A stretch of 64,000 bases of DNA, taken from assembly GCA_035495315.1 (NCBI GenBank), contig DATJGF010000185.1, positions 34,485-98,484 of the forward strand. The letters run 5' to 3'. Both the position numbers and the translations under genes were made by a program. How positions within the stretch are numbered: position 1 is the first letter of the stretch; every line of letters begins with the position of its first letter. Below, piece by piece: positions 54,070 through 61,995 of the stretch. The DNA is from DATJGF01 sp035495315 (GTDB taxonomy: Bacteria; Verrucomicrobiota; Verrucomicrobiia; Limisphaerales; UBA8199). The notes under the pieces are model-generated. The model searched no databases, was not told the DNA's origin, and saw only the letters and a list, made by a program, of their open reading frames with translations.

Positions 54070-54996
54070 TCATGTAATGACCTTGGCCAGCGTTTCCTTC
54101 AAGGCGCGGGCCGACTGCTGGAGTCCCATTTGCTCTTTGGGCCAAAGCTTGATCTCAACATGTTTTTCGATCCCCTTGCGTCCAACAAGTGACGGGACAC
54201 TGAAACAGACGTCGTTTACGCCATAGGTCCCTTGTACGAGTGAGGAAACCGGGAGCAGCACGTGTTTATCGAGCAGCACGGCGTGGACTACTTCGCGAAT
54301 CGCGACAGCGACGGCCCAACCCGCGCCCCCTTTTCTCTTAATCACCTCTGCGCCACTGCCCTTGGTGCGTTCGAAAATCGAATTTTGGAATCCGACAGAA
54401 CAATCGGGCAAGCCGGTCAGCAAAAGGCCATTTACGGTTGCGCTCGACCAGATCGGCACCATCGAGTCGCCATGTTCACCCACAATCAAAGCTTTAACCT
54501 GGGTCGGCGCGAGTTTGAGTTCGGCGGCGATGAACGAGCTGAATCGGGAAGTATCGAGCATCGTGCCGAGGCCATAAACCTGGGGCCAGGGCAACCCGAG
54601 GCGCTGGACGGCCAACTGCGTTAGAATATCAACCGGATTCGATACGACAAAAACGTGAGATTCCTTGCGCAAGCCCGCCGTCTTGATGCTTTCCAAGATT
54701 TGAACAAACAGCACCACATTGCGGTTAATGAGGTCGAGCCGCGATTCATCCGGCTTGCGACGCAATCCCGCGGTGATGAGGAAGATGTCACTGTCGGATG
54801 CGCGGGTATAATCGCCGGCATAAATTCGCTGGTCGCCCGCAAAGGCGCTGCCGTGCAGCAAATCCAGGGCTTCGCCGTCGGCCATGTCTTTGTTGGCATC
54901 GAGGATCTGAATTTCGGAGACGAGGCCCGCGCATTGCAGCGCAAATGCCGCGCACGAACCCACCCGACCGCCACCACCAATGATGGTTACCTTCAT
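54070..54996 (-). CDS. NAD-dependent L-lactate/malate dehydrogenase-like enzyme
   Basis: LDH/MDH-superfamily protein, 308 aa. NAD loop IIGGGGRVGSCAA, substrate loop AGLRRKPDESRLDLI, catalytic His175 in VGEHGDSMV, substrate Arg151 in GTMLDTSRF. The residue that separates LDH (Gln) from MDH (Arg) is Arg80 here, yet the following ESRLDL is LDH-like, and the usual Gly of PGE is Asp. Known Planctomycete-Verrucomicrobia BMC loci carry such a gene, thought to recycle NADH/NAD+. Substrate is uncertain: lactate, malate or lactaldehyde-related. The 158-base gap to the aldolase gene includes a CATTCGTGTCCATTCGTGG repeat. Confidence 0.85.
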   Translation of the reverse strand: MKVTIIGGGGRVGSCAAFALQCAGLVSEIQILDANKDMADGEALDLLHGSAFAGDQRIYAGDYTRASDSDIFLITAGLRRKPDESRLDLINRNVVLFVQILESIKTAGLRKESHVFVVSNPVDILTQLAVQRLGLPWPQVYGLGTMLDTSRFSSFIAAELKLAPTQVKALIVGEHGDSMVPIWSSATVNGLLLTGLPDCSVGFQNSIFERTKGSGAEVIKRKGGAGWAVAVAIREVVHAVLLDKHVLLPVSSLVQGTYGVNDVCFSVPSLVGRKGIEKHVEIKLWPKEQMGLQQSARALKETLAKVIT

Positions 54997-55154
54997 AGAT
55001 GTAGAACCTCAAATGGATACGAATCCAGGGGAATTAAAGAACTTTCGAGTTCGTTAAGAACTTCCATCCCTGAACCGACAATTGGGTAAACTTCCTCCTT
55101 AAGTATGCAGGCTGGGTTTTTCATTCGTGTCCATTCGTGGTTCTTAGGTGGTTC

Positions 55155-56222
55155 TTAGGAGTTCCGCGCCATGATTTGATCAGTAATGGCCTGCACGAGT
55201 GCCTCGGCTTCTGGGTCGGACGCGCTCGAGCTGGCTGTTTGGCCATTGCCGTTGCCGCACACACTTCCCGGCAGAGCACACGTGACGCCTGGTCGCCAGC
55301 CGTCATTGTCGCAGAGTTCGCACTCTTTAAGGCCATATCGCGGGTCGGGAATACCGAGGCTCTGCTTTATCTTGAGTAAATCCTGCAGTTGGGTTGGGGT
55401 CATAGTATTGACCGGTTTACCGAGCTGCGAAGCGACCAAAATAGTGCGGCAGTAGGCTTCAAGGATCTCCATTTTAAAATAGGCGTCCTCGACATCGTTA
55501 TGGCTCCAGGTGACGACGCCATGATTGGCCATCAAGATAGTGTTATGTTCGTCCACCAGATCGGCGACGAGTTTACCCATTTCCGGGGTGCCGGGCGTGC
55601 GATAAGGCGCAATGGCCACTGAGGAGAACACCTCGAATTCAGGGATCATGCAGGTGGGCGGTTCGACCCCGGCGACCGCAAAGCCGGTAGCATATGGCGG
55701 ATGGCAGTGCACGGTGGCGACGGCGCGTGGTTGCCGTTTCATGATCTGCAGATGCATCAGAATTTCGCTGGTGCGTTTCTTTCCGCCACAGAGCTGGGTG
55801 CCTTCCAGGTCGACGAAGCACATGTCTTCGGGCTTCATGAAGCCTTTTGAGACGAGCGTCGGCGTGCAAAGCGCAATGTCTTCGCCGACGCGAACGGCAA
55901 TGTTGCCGCCATTGCCATCGACGTAGGCGCGTTGCCAAAGGCGGCGGCCGATGTCGCAGATTTGGTGTTTGAGGGCCTGAATCTTTGAGGAGTTAAAGTA
56001 AGCATCAAGCTCGGCTTTTGAATTTCTTGAAGTGATCGGTTTCGTGACCACGGCACCGTCCGAGGAGGTTGCTCGTGCAGGCTGGTAGCCATCGCCAGAT
56101 TCACGATCTCGTAAGAAATCTCGCGCGGAGGGTGTCAACAGTGCATCGACCGGAAGTGCACGGATATCCTTGCCGTTCTTGACCATCTCTTCCAAGTCCC
56201 GCACGCTAATGACCTGTTTCAT
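55155..56222 (-). CDS. BMC class II aldolase (fuculose/rhamnulose-phosphate type) with encapsulation tail
   Basis: Zinc-dependent class II aldolase, 355 aa. Core (about 75-290) has GNGGNIAVRV, catalytic Glu153 in TSEILMH, and zinc ligands His172/His174 (VHCHPPYATGF) and His234 (ANHGVVTWS). It should cleave L-fuculose-1-P or L-rhamnulose-1-P to DHAP and L-lactaldehyde. It is longer than FucA (about 215 aa): an N-terminal 70-residue extension, a Cys-rich segment (CELCDNDGWRP to VCG, about 303-325) and an amphipathic tail (DPEAEALVQAITDQIMARNS) typical of BMC encapsulation peptides. Overlaps the next BMC-P gene by four bases. Confidence 0.9.
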   Translation of the reverse strand: MKQVISVRDLEEMVKNGKDIRALPVDALLTPSARDFLRDRESGDGYQPARATSSDGAVVTKPITSRNSKAELDAYFNSSKIQALKHQICDIGRRLWQRAYVDGNGGNIAVRVGEDIALCTPTLVSKGFMKPEDMCFVDLEGTQLCGGKKRTSEILMHLQIMKRQPRAVATVHCHPPYATGFAVAGVEPPTCMIPEFEVFSSVAIAPYRTPGTPEMGKLVADLVDEHNTILMANHGVVTWSHNDVEDAYFKMEILEAYCRTILVASQLGKPVNTMTPTQLQDLLKIKQSLGIPDPRYGLKECELCDNDGWRPGVTCALPGSVCGNGNGQTASSSASDPEAEALVQAITDQIMARNS

Positions 56223-56524
56223 TTGCTTAAAGGATTAAAGAATATTTCATCGATTAGCGCGGTATTGATCGCGTCGACAGGTGTGGGCGCGTCAAAAGGG
56301 CATGCCGCTTCGCGTCCTTCCACAAAACCTGTCGTCTGGCCGACAGCCCCGCCCAGGTCATCGTAAATTACGAGGCTGGGTTCAGAGCTAAGGTTTGCAC
56401 CGCTTTCCGCCTGGGTTGCGTATTGCTCCCGTCCAAATGGAGAGATGATTAGCCAGCGCGCGCCTGTTAACGCGGGAACGGTCACACTCAGGGTGACACG
56501 GCCGATGACTGTTCCCAATCTCAT
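56219..56524 (-). CDS. BMC-P shell vertex protein (EutN/CcmL), paralogue 1
   Basis: Pentameric vertex protein of the BMC shell, 101 aa. EutN/CcmL fold signs: MRLGTVIGRVTLSVTVPAL at the N-terminus, VIYDDLGGAVGQTTGFVEG in the core, and the late DAINTALIDEIFF strand. Four-base overlaps on both sides (aldolase and the second BMC-P) show tight translational coupling. Confidence 0.92.
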   Translation of the reverse strand: MRLGTVIGRVTLSVTVPALTGARWLIISPFGREQYATQAESGANLSSEPSLVIYDDLGGAVGQTTGFVEGREAACPFDAPTPVDAINTALIDEIFFNPLSK

Positions 56525-56793
56525 GACGAAACCTCCGTCTCGTCGACGATGGCGATAATCATCCAGCGGGCGGGGCTCTTGTCATCCCGCACCGCTTTGC
56601 GGGCGGCCATGCCATCAGACGAAATGACAACCCGTTGGTGCATGCCTGCGCCGTGGGCATCGATCGCCACCTGGGGAACACCCTCCGGGACTCCCGTCGC
56701 GCTAATGGGCTGGCAAATCACCAGGCGCCACCCTTCGAGACTGGGGTGTTTCCGTGTCGCGACGACATTGCCTTCGACTCGAGCCAAGAACAT
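56521..56793 (-). CDS. BMC-P shell vertex protein, paralogue 2
   Basis: Vertex protein, 90 aa. Starts MFLARVEGNVVATRKHPSLE, with VAIDAHGAGMHQRVVISSDG in the core and WMIIAIVDETEV at the end. Closest in the window to the paralogue at 58359. The presence of three different BMC-P genes is usual for Planctomycete-Verrucomicrobia type loci. Lies eight bases after the aldehyde dehydrogenase stop. Confidence 0.92.
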   Translation of the reverse strand: MFLARVEGNVVATRKHPSLEGWRLVICQPISATGVPEGVPQVAIDAHGAGMHQRVVISSDGMAARKAVRDDKSPARWMIIAIVDETEVSS

Positions 56794-56801
56794 GGGTGGC
56801 G

Positions 56802-58301
56802 TTAGTAGATTCTTAGATTATCGACCATCACACAGCGGCGGACCCGGCAGAAGGTTTTGGGATTAGTCACGCCTTCGCCGGTCGGTGTAGCAATCGAATA
56901 ACTCAAATACCCTTCACCGCCGAGCCCCAGGCCCGCCATACACGGCCCGTTTTTCACGAACAACGTTGTGTCGAGCGCGCGGGCCATGGCGGTCATATGT
57001 TCGACATCGTGCGAGTGAATAATCGACGTGTGCTTGTAATTATGCTCCGCCGCCAGCGACGCCTGAATGCCTTCCTGCACATCTTTAACGCGTACGATTG
57101 GGACGAACGGCATCATCTGTTCTTCTTTTACGAACGCGTGATCCTTGTCGGTTTCTGCAAACAGCAATTCTGTCTTTTCCGGCACGCTCACCCCCGCGGC
57201 TTTAGCCAGCACACTGGCATCTTTGCCGATGAAAGCCTTGTTGACGATTGGCTCGGGGCAGCCGCCACCGTGGCCTTCTTTGAACGTGAACGCTTCTTTG
57301 GTGAGGCGATCCAATTGCGCCGAATTTAACCGGACGGCTCCGTGCTTCTCCATCTGGGCCATTAACTCATCAGCAACCGTGCCGAGAACAAACACCTCTT
57401 TTTCACCGATGCAGAGCAGGTTGTTATCGTACGCGGCCCCCTGGATGATCGACTTGGCGGCGCGTTTCATGCACGCCGTGTCATCCACTAAGACCGGAGG
57501 ATTGCCCGGCCCGGCACAAATCGCGCGCTTGCCGGTCTGCATCGCGGCTTTCACTACCGCCGGTCCGCCAGTGACACACAGCAGCCGAACGGCGTCGTGG
57601 TTACAAATGGCCTTAAACGAATCAAGCGTCGGTTGGTCGACAATGGTGATCAGGTTTTGAATACCCAACTCGCGTTCGATGGCCTGGTTGTACTCGCGGA
57701 CGGCGACGGCGGCGCATTTCGCCGCGGCTGGGTGCGCGTTAAAAACCACGCCATTTCCCGCGGCGACGATGTTGACGATGTTGCCGCTCAAGGTGGGAAT
57801 GGAATGGGTCGAGGGCGTGATGGCAGCGACAACACCGAACGGGGTGTACTCTTCCATCGTGATGCCATGATCGCCGCTGCGGCCATCGGGATGGAGCCAT
57901 TCAACTCCGGGTACCAGTTTGATTATCTTAAGCTTTTCGATCTTATGGTCCAGACGGCCTATTTTCGTCTCCTCCAGCTCCAGTTTTCCCCACTCGACAG
58001 ACTTTGCGTCCGCGATCGTTTTGACTAATTCAACCACGCGCGCGCGTGCCGCCACACCTTTGGATTTGAGTTGGAGGAAACCCTCATGGGCGGCGGCGCA
58101 GGCGTCGTTGGCGTCCTGGAAAACGCCGAACCTGCCGCGACCGATGCCGCTGCTGCTTCGCGCGGCAGGTCCGTTGTGCGAGCAACCGCACGCTTCGGCT
58201 GGCGGGGCAGCGGGAGTACGCTTTGGCGCGGGGTTCTGGCCCAGCCGGCCGAGGACTTCGGCGACGACATCGCGAATTAAGGTTTCATTGACTGCGGCCA
58301 T
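56802..58301 (-). CDS. BMC CoA-acylating aldehyde dehydrogenase
   Basis: CoA-dependent aldehyde dehydrogenase, 499 aa, oxidising the lumen aldehyde (expected L-lactaldehyde) to its acyl-CoA with NAD+. The N-terminus is an encapsulation peptide helix (NETLIRDVVAEVLGRLGQN) joined by a Pro/Ala/Cys linker (25-55) to the catalytic domain. The nucleophile is Cys262 in KRAICAGPGNPPV, as in PduP/EutE; CoA and NAD motifs ITPSTHSIPT and VTGGPAVVKAA are present. Sits between two BMC-P genes. Confidence 0.94.
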   Translation of the reverse strand: MAAVNETLIRDVVAEVLGRLGQNPAPKRTPAAPPAEACGCSHNGPAARSSSGIGRGRFGVFQDANDACAAAHEGFLQLKSKGVAARARVVELVKTIADAKSVEWGKLELEETKIGRLDHKIEKLKIIKLVPGVEWLHPDGRSGDHGITMEEYTPFGVVAAITPSTHSIPTLSGNIVNIVAAGNGVVFNAHPAAAKCAAVAVREYNQAIERELGIQNLITIVDQPTLDSFKAICNHDAVRLLCVTGGPAVVKAAMQTGKRAICAGPGNPPVLVDDTACMKRAAKSIIQGAAYDNNLLCIGEKEVFVLGTVADELMAQMEKHGAVRLNSAQLDRLTKEAFTFKEGHGGGCPEPIVNKAFIGKDASVLAKAAGVSVPEKTELLFAETDKDHAFVKEEQMMPFVPIVRVKDVQEGIQASLAAEHNYKHTSIIHSHDVEHMTAMARALDTTLFVKNGPCMAGLGLGGEGYLSYSIATPTGEGVTNPKTFCRVRRCVMVDNLRIY

Positions 58302-58358
58302 AAGTTTGTTGGGGTTTATGATGCCCTGTCAGGGGCTGCGGCAAACCGGCGTCGATAA

Positions 58359-58670
58359 TTACTGCTTCGCATTGTAGATTTGTTTTCCCAACACATCGAC
58401 GCTATCGACGATGCCGATGATTACCGCATCGACTGGCGCATCCTTTAAATTAGGGGCCAGGCGGGCAGAACTTCCCTGGCAAAACATCACCAGTTCTCCA
58501 ATTCCGGCGCCGACGCTGTCCACCGCAACGATGGTGTTGGTGCCTGGCCGGAATTTTGTCGGGTCTTTTTCGTCCACCAATTGCGGGCGCACGAGGAGCA
58601 GCTTGCGGCCGCTCATCGAGGCGTCCTTCTTGGTGGCCACCACCGAACCTTCAACGCGGGCGAGGAACAT
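58359..58670 (-). CDS. BMC-P shell vertex protein, paralogue 3
   Basis: Vertex protein, 103 aa: MFLARVEGSVVATKKDASMS, then RKLLLVRPQLVDE, IVAVDSVGAGIGELVMFCQG and the C-terminal VDAVIIGIVDSVDV. Upstream (toward the BMC-H gene) lies a 28-bp-arm hairpin, which sits in the mRNA between the abundant hexamer gene and this rare vertex gene. Confidence 0.93.
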   Translation of the reverse strand: MFLARVEGSVVATKKDASMSGRKLLLVRPQLVDEKDPTKFRPGTNTIVAVDSVGAGIGELVMFCQGSSARLAPNLKDAPVDAVIIGIVDSVDVLGKQIYNAKQ

Positions 58671-58684
58671 AAATTTATTACACT

Positions 58685-58770
58685 TGTAGGAGGCGACGTA
58701 AGGAGACTCTGATTAAGGGAGTTTCCTCACGCTGCCTTTTGTTCAGAGTCTTCTTACGTCGACTCCTACA
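58685..58770. repeat. Long hairpin between BMC-H and BMC-P genes
   Basis: Arms of 28 bases at 58685-58712 and 58743-58770 pair with three mismatches (left begins TGTAGGAGGCGACGTAAGG; right is its near complement ending GTCGACTCCTACA). Loop about 30 bases. It starts 8 bases downstream of the BMC-H stop in the transcript and 15 bases before the BMC-P start. Confidence 0.85.
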
Positions 58771-58778
58771 GTTCATAG

Positions 58779-59072
58779 TCACTTGGCAGCAGGTTTTTTG
58801 GGCAGCACATATTCCACGTCTTGGTGCGGGCGCGCGATGACGTGGACGCTGACGAGGTCGCCTTTGATTGCCTTGATAGCTTGTGCGCCGGCATCGGTGG
58901 CGGCCTTGACGGCCGCGACATCGCCCACCACAACCGCCGTCACCAGCGCGTTGCCGACCTGTGTCATGGGACCGACAAGTTCCACATTTGCGGCTTTGAG
59001 CATGGCGTCGGTGCCTTCCACCAGCGCGACGAGCCCCCGCGTTTCAATGAGTCCAATAGCTTGATGAGCCAT
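58779..59072 (-). CDS. BMC-H shell hexamer protein, paralogue 1 (pore GNA)
   Basis: Single-domain BMC shell protein, 97 aa, which forms hexameric tiles. MAHQAIGLIETRGLVALVEG is the standard opening; VGDVAAVKAATDAG the conserved helix. The pore loop reads QVGNALVT, replacing the KIGSGLVT-type loop of PduA. C-terminus ARPHQDVEYVLPKKPAAK. Lies nine bases after the acetate kinase stop and before a hairpin. Confidence 0.96.
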   Translation of the reverse strand: MAHQAIGLIETRGLVALVEGTDAMLKAANVELVGPMTQVGNALVTAVVVGDVAAVKAATDAGAQAIKAIKGDLVSVHVIARPHQDVEYVLPKKPAAK

Positions 59073-59081
59073 AATGCTTAA

Positions 59082-60359
59082 CTAATTTTTGGTTGATGGT
59101 TGAGAAGCTAAGATAGATCCGAAATCCGAAGAGTGAGATCCGACCTTGGGGTGGTCGGCAGCGCCGCGATTGCTTAAAGCTTTTTGTAGAAACCGCTTGG
59201 CTTCACGGGCCACTACTAATTCCTCATTGGTGGGAATCACGAGGATCTTCGCGCGCGACTCTGGGGTGCTGATAACAGCCTCTGTCGCTTTGATACTTGC
59301 GTTCTTTTCCTGGTCCAGCGCGATTCCTAATTGGTCAAGGTTGGCGCAGACGGCTTTGCGAACCAGGGCATCATTTTCGCCGATGCCCGCTGTGAACACC
59401 AGAGCATCGGCACCATTGAGTTGCGCGAGGAATGAACCGATCCAGTGGCGAATTTGGTGCACGTAAACTTCCAGCGCCAGTTTGGCGCGGGGATTTCCTT
59501 GGGCGGCTTGTTTCTGAATATCGCGGATATCGTTGTGTCCGCCAGAGAGCGCTTTGAGACCCGATTCCTTACAGAGCAACCGCTCAGCTTCATCAAGACT
59601 AATTCCGGTGGCCCGCATCAGGAACGGCAGCGCGAAGGAGTCGAGATCTCCAACGCGATTATTTTGGGGCAGGCCTGATTGCGGGCTCAGGCCCATGCTG
59701 GTACCGATAGCTACGCCGTTGAGAATGCCTGTTATCGAAGAGCTGCCGCCGAGATGACAAGAGATCACGCGCAGCTCAGGCTCCCGCACTGGGTGAGACC
59801 CATTGTCGAGATAAAGCTGGCGCACCCGTTCGGCGACGTCATGGCGGTTCAAAAGCTCGGCAGACCTTTCAGCAATGAATTTATGGCTGGCCCCGTGAAA
59901 GCCCCAGCGCCGGATGCCGAGTTCATACAAGGCGTCAGGCACCGCATACCGAGTGGTTGCTGCAGGCGCCCATTGATAAAACGCGGTTTCGAATAAGGCT
60001 ATCAATGGAACCGCGGGCATCCGCTGAGCGAACAGGCGAATGCCGGCGATGTAGGGCGGATTATGTGCCGGAGCAATGCCGTTGAAGGCTTCCATCGCCT
60101 GGACGACACCCTCGTCAATTCTGACGCAGCCATTGACTCCTCGTGCCATGATCGTCTTGAAACCCACGGCGGCTAAATCATTCTCGCTGCGAATGGCGCC
60201 TGCGGCTTTCAATTGCTGCAGGCAATCGTCAATCGCTTTGGCGTAATCGGTCACCCGCTCGAAACCGCCTTTGTGCAGCAGCTTTTCCGCCTCGTTCGAA
60301 AAATCGAACAGCCGCCACTTGAGCGAGGTGGAACCGAGATTGGCGACGAGGATCTTCAT
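59082..60359 (-). CDS. ackA: Acetate kinase-family acyl kinase of the BMC locus
   Basis: Acetate/propionate kinase-fold enzyme, 425 aa: KILVANLGSTSLKWRLFD at the start, RWGFHGASHKFIAER, SCHLGGSSSITGI and GTSMGLSPQSG, and VFTAGIGEND near the end. In this locus it should convert the acyl phosphate made by PduL (lactyl-, propionyl- or acetyl-phosphate) to the acid and ATP. ATG 60359 is chosen because the open frame upstream (to 60425) runs into a hairpin repeat. Whether it is inside the shell is not evident; no encapsulation helix was seen. Confidence 0.93.
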   Translation of the reverse strand: MKILVANLGSTSLKWRLFDFSNEAEKLLHKGGFERVTDYAKAIDDCLQQLKAAGAIRSENDLAAVGFKTIMARGVNGCVRIDEGVVQAMEAFNGIAPAHNPPYIAGIRLFAQRMPAVPLIALFETAFYQWAPAATTRYAVPDALYELGIRRWGFHGASHKFIAERSAELLNRHDVAERVRQLYLDNGSHPVREPELRVISCHLGGSSSITGILNGVAIGTSMGLSPQSGLPQNNRVGDLDSFALPFLMRATGISLDEAERLLCKESGLKALSGGHNDIRDIQKQAAQGNPRAKLALEVYVHQIRHWIGSFLAQLNGADALVFTAGIGENDALVRKAVCANLDQLGIALDQEKNASIKATEAVISTPESRAKILVIPTNEELVVAREAKRFLQKALSNRGAADHPKVGSHSSDFGSILASQPSTKN

Positions 60360-60377
60360 TGGCGCTGGTTGGCCCGG

Positions 60378-60530
60378 CGTAGCGCAGGCTTGTAGCCTGC
60401 TGTACCGCAGATTTTCAATCTGCAAACTTCGCGCTCAAAAGTGGAAGTGCGAAAGACTTCGAGCCCCAGCCAGGTGGGTTTTTGGCAGAGTGGAACTCTG
60501 CGGTACAGCAGAGTAAAACTCTGCGTTACG
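60378..60530. repeat. 17-base modular hairpins inside BMC operon (copy 4)
   Basis: Between the BMC-H gene at 60592 and ackA. Modules: GCAGGC-ttgta-GCCTGC, GCAGAT-tttca-ATCTGC, GCAGAG-tggaa-CTCTGC, GCAGAG-taaaa-CTCTGC; ends CGTAGCG and CGTTACG. Middle 55 bases are unrelated to other copies. In the mRNA it lies 3' of BMC-H and 5' of ackA. Confidence 0.87.
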
Positions 60531-60591
60531 GGGCGGCGTTCGGTATTCCGCGTCGGTTTCATTCCGCAGTCCGCATTCCGGATTCCGCGCT

Positions 60592-60870
60592 TTACTGGAG
60601 CCACCGGCCGAGGGTAGACAAGCCTTCGTGCGGACGGGGGATTACCTGGACGCTGATGACCTGACCGACTTGGGCAGCTGCGGCCGCGCCGGCATCCGTC
60701 GCAGCTTTCACTGCAGCGACGTCTCCACGGAAGAAACCCGTGACGTACCCGCTGCCAATCTTCTCCCAACCGACGAGTGTGACATTGGCCGCTTTTAAAG
60801 CAGCATCGCACGCTTCGAGCAAGGCGCAGAGGCCCTTGCATTCAATCATTCCAATCGCTTGTTGAACCAT
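60592..60870 (-). CDS. BMC-H shell hexamer protein, paralogue 2 (pore GSG)
   Basis: BMC shell hexamer protein, 92 aa: VQQAIGMIECKGLCALLEAC-like opening, pore loop KIGSGYVTGFF, helix RGDVAAVKAATDAG, end VIPRPHEGLSTLGRWLQ. The pore loop is the classical PduA form, suited to small polar metabolites. Extra Cys at residues 10 and 15 are unusual. 38 bases after the preceding BMC-H stop; a hairpin element follows it. Confidence 0.96.
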   Translation of the reverse strand: MVQQAIGMIECKGLCALLEACDAALKAANVTLVGWEKIGSGYVTGFFRGDVAAVKAATDAGAAAAAQVGQVISVQVIPRPHEGLSTLGRWLQ

Positions 60871-60908
60871 AAAAGTGTGATTTGGAGAGTTAGTTTCGAG
60901 AAGCTAGT

Positions 60909-61199
60909 TTATTTGGGTTTGTTATTGGCCTCGCCCAGGAATGACTTCAACAAGTCTTCGTGCGGGCGCGCCAGGATATGCGAACTGACAAGCTCGCCGA
61001 CTTTGCCCGCCGCTTTCGCGCCGGCATCCACCGCGGCTTTAACGCTCCCCACATCGCCCTTACACAATACCGTTATCAGCCCGCCGCCAATCGGGATCGT
61101 TTTTACCAGGGTAACGTTGGCGGCTTTGACCATGGCGTCACTGGCCTCGACGCTGCCGACGTAACCCTTGGTTTCAATCATGCCTAATGCTTCGCTCAT
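60909..61199 (-). CDS. BMC-H shell hexamer protein, paralogue 3 (pore GGG)
   Basis: BMC shell hexamer protein, 96 aa: MSEALGMIETKGYVGSVEAS, pore loop PIGGGLITVL, helix CKGDVGSVKAAVDAG, C-terminus LARPHEDLLKSFLGEANNKPK. Second gene of the operon, 33 bases after pduL. Confidence 0.96.
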   Translation of the reverse strand: MSEALGMIETKGYVGSVEASDAMVKAANVTLVKTIPIGGGLITVLCKGDVGSVKAAVDAGAKAAGKVGELVSSHILARPHEDLLKSFLGEANNKPK

Positions 61200-61232
61200 A
61201 ATGAATAGATGGTTGTTAGTTGAGTTCAGAAA

Positions 61233-61913
61233 TCATTTTGCCAATTCGCACGGCGTATTGGGTTGCAGGTTGCAGGCGTTGCCTTCGTCAGTATCGATGT
61301 GGACCTCCAGTTTGAAACTTTTGTCCACCCGTACCAGCATCTTGTCCAGCGCCAGCCCGCACGGTCCGCCGATTTGCAGTTGCATGGCCTCTCCTGCTTT
61401 CACTCCGTAAAATGTCGCATCGTCCGGCGACATGTGCACGTGGCGCAAAGCCCGGATGACCCCTTCGGACATTTCGAAAAAACCGGCGGGTCCCATTAGC
61501 ATGCAGCCGAGTGTGCCTTTGATGTCTCCGGAAATGCGCAACGGCAAATCAAACCCGAGGGCGATCCCATCGGTGTAGGACAACTCGACCTGATTCAAAT
61601 TCCGGCAAGGTCCCAAAATGCGCAGGTTGGAAATGACCCGGCTGCGCGGTCCGATCAGGGTGAGGGTTTCTTTGGCTGCGAATTGCCCTTCCTGGTAGAG
61701 CCACTTGTGTACGGTTAATTGGTGCCCCTTGCCGAACAACGTTTCGACGGCTTCGGGTGTTAAATGGCAATGCCGTGCGCTTACATTCACCACCAATGGA
61801 TTGGGGGCTGATGCCGGTCTTGGCAACGGTTTCCCAAGGCGTTGGTAAACCGCCTGGCGGACCAGGTGTTCGACCACGGACCGGTGCAGTGATGAGGGGG
61901 CACTGGCTACCAT
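61233..61913 (-). CDS. pduL: Phosphate acyltransferase PduL with encapsulation peptide
   Basis: PduL-type phosphotransacylase, 226 aa, converting acyl-CoA to acyl phosphate and freeing CoA for the aldehyde dehydrogenase. Zinc ligands: His48/His50 in VSARHCHLT and His158/His160 in LRHVHMSPDDA; the CoA-site region KETLTLIGPRSRVISNLRI is intact. The N-terminus (HRSVVEHLVRQAVYQRLG) is an amphipathic encapsulation helix followed by a Pro-rich linker. First gene of the BMC operon; its start is 82 bases from the deoR start and its promoter overlaps the operator. Confidence 0.95.
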   Translation of the reverse strand: MVASAPSSLHRSVVEHLVRQAVYQRLGKPLPRPASAPNPLVVNVSARHCHLTPEAVETLFGKGHQLTVHKWLYQEGQFAAKETLTLIGPRSRVISNLRILGPCRNLNQVELSYTDGIALGFDLPLRISGDIKGTLGCMLMGPAGFFEMSEGVIRALRHVHMSPDDATFYGVKAGEAMQLQIGGPCGLALDKMLVRVDKSFKLEVHIDTDEGNACNLQPNTPCELAK

Positions 61914-61926
61914 ACGCGCCTGTTTT

Positions 61927-61984
61927 TGACAGATTTTGATAGATTGTCAATAAAAAAGATTGCAATATCTATCAAATTCTGTCA
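61927..61984. promoter_or_regulatory. Predicted DeoR operator in the BMC divergent promoter
   Basis: Left half TGACAGAttttGATAGATTG (61927-61946) and right half (61963-61984, CAATATCTATCAAATTCTGTCA) are inverted copies; each contains two direct heptamers, TGACAGA and TGATAGA, spaced ten bases apart. So four heptamers in all. A sigma70-like TTGACA at 61926-61931 with AATAAA 17 bases later could drive deoR, placing the operator on the promoter. Confidence 0.75.
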
Positions 61985-61995
61985 GAAATGGCCAA

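Noticed and set aside
60360..60425. In-frame extension of the acetate kinase start
   Set aside because: The added residues come from the hairpin repeat; ATG 60359 gives the standard KILVANLGS start.
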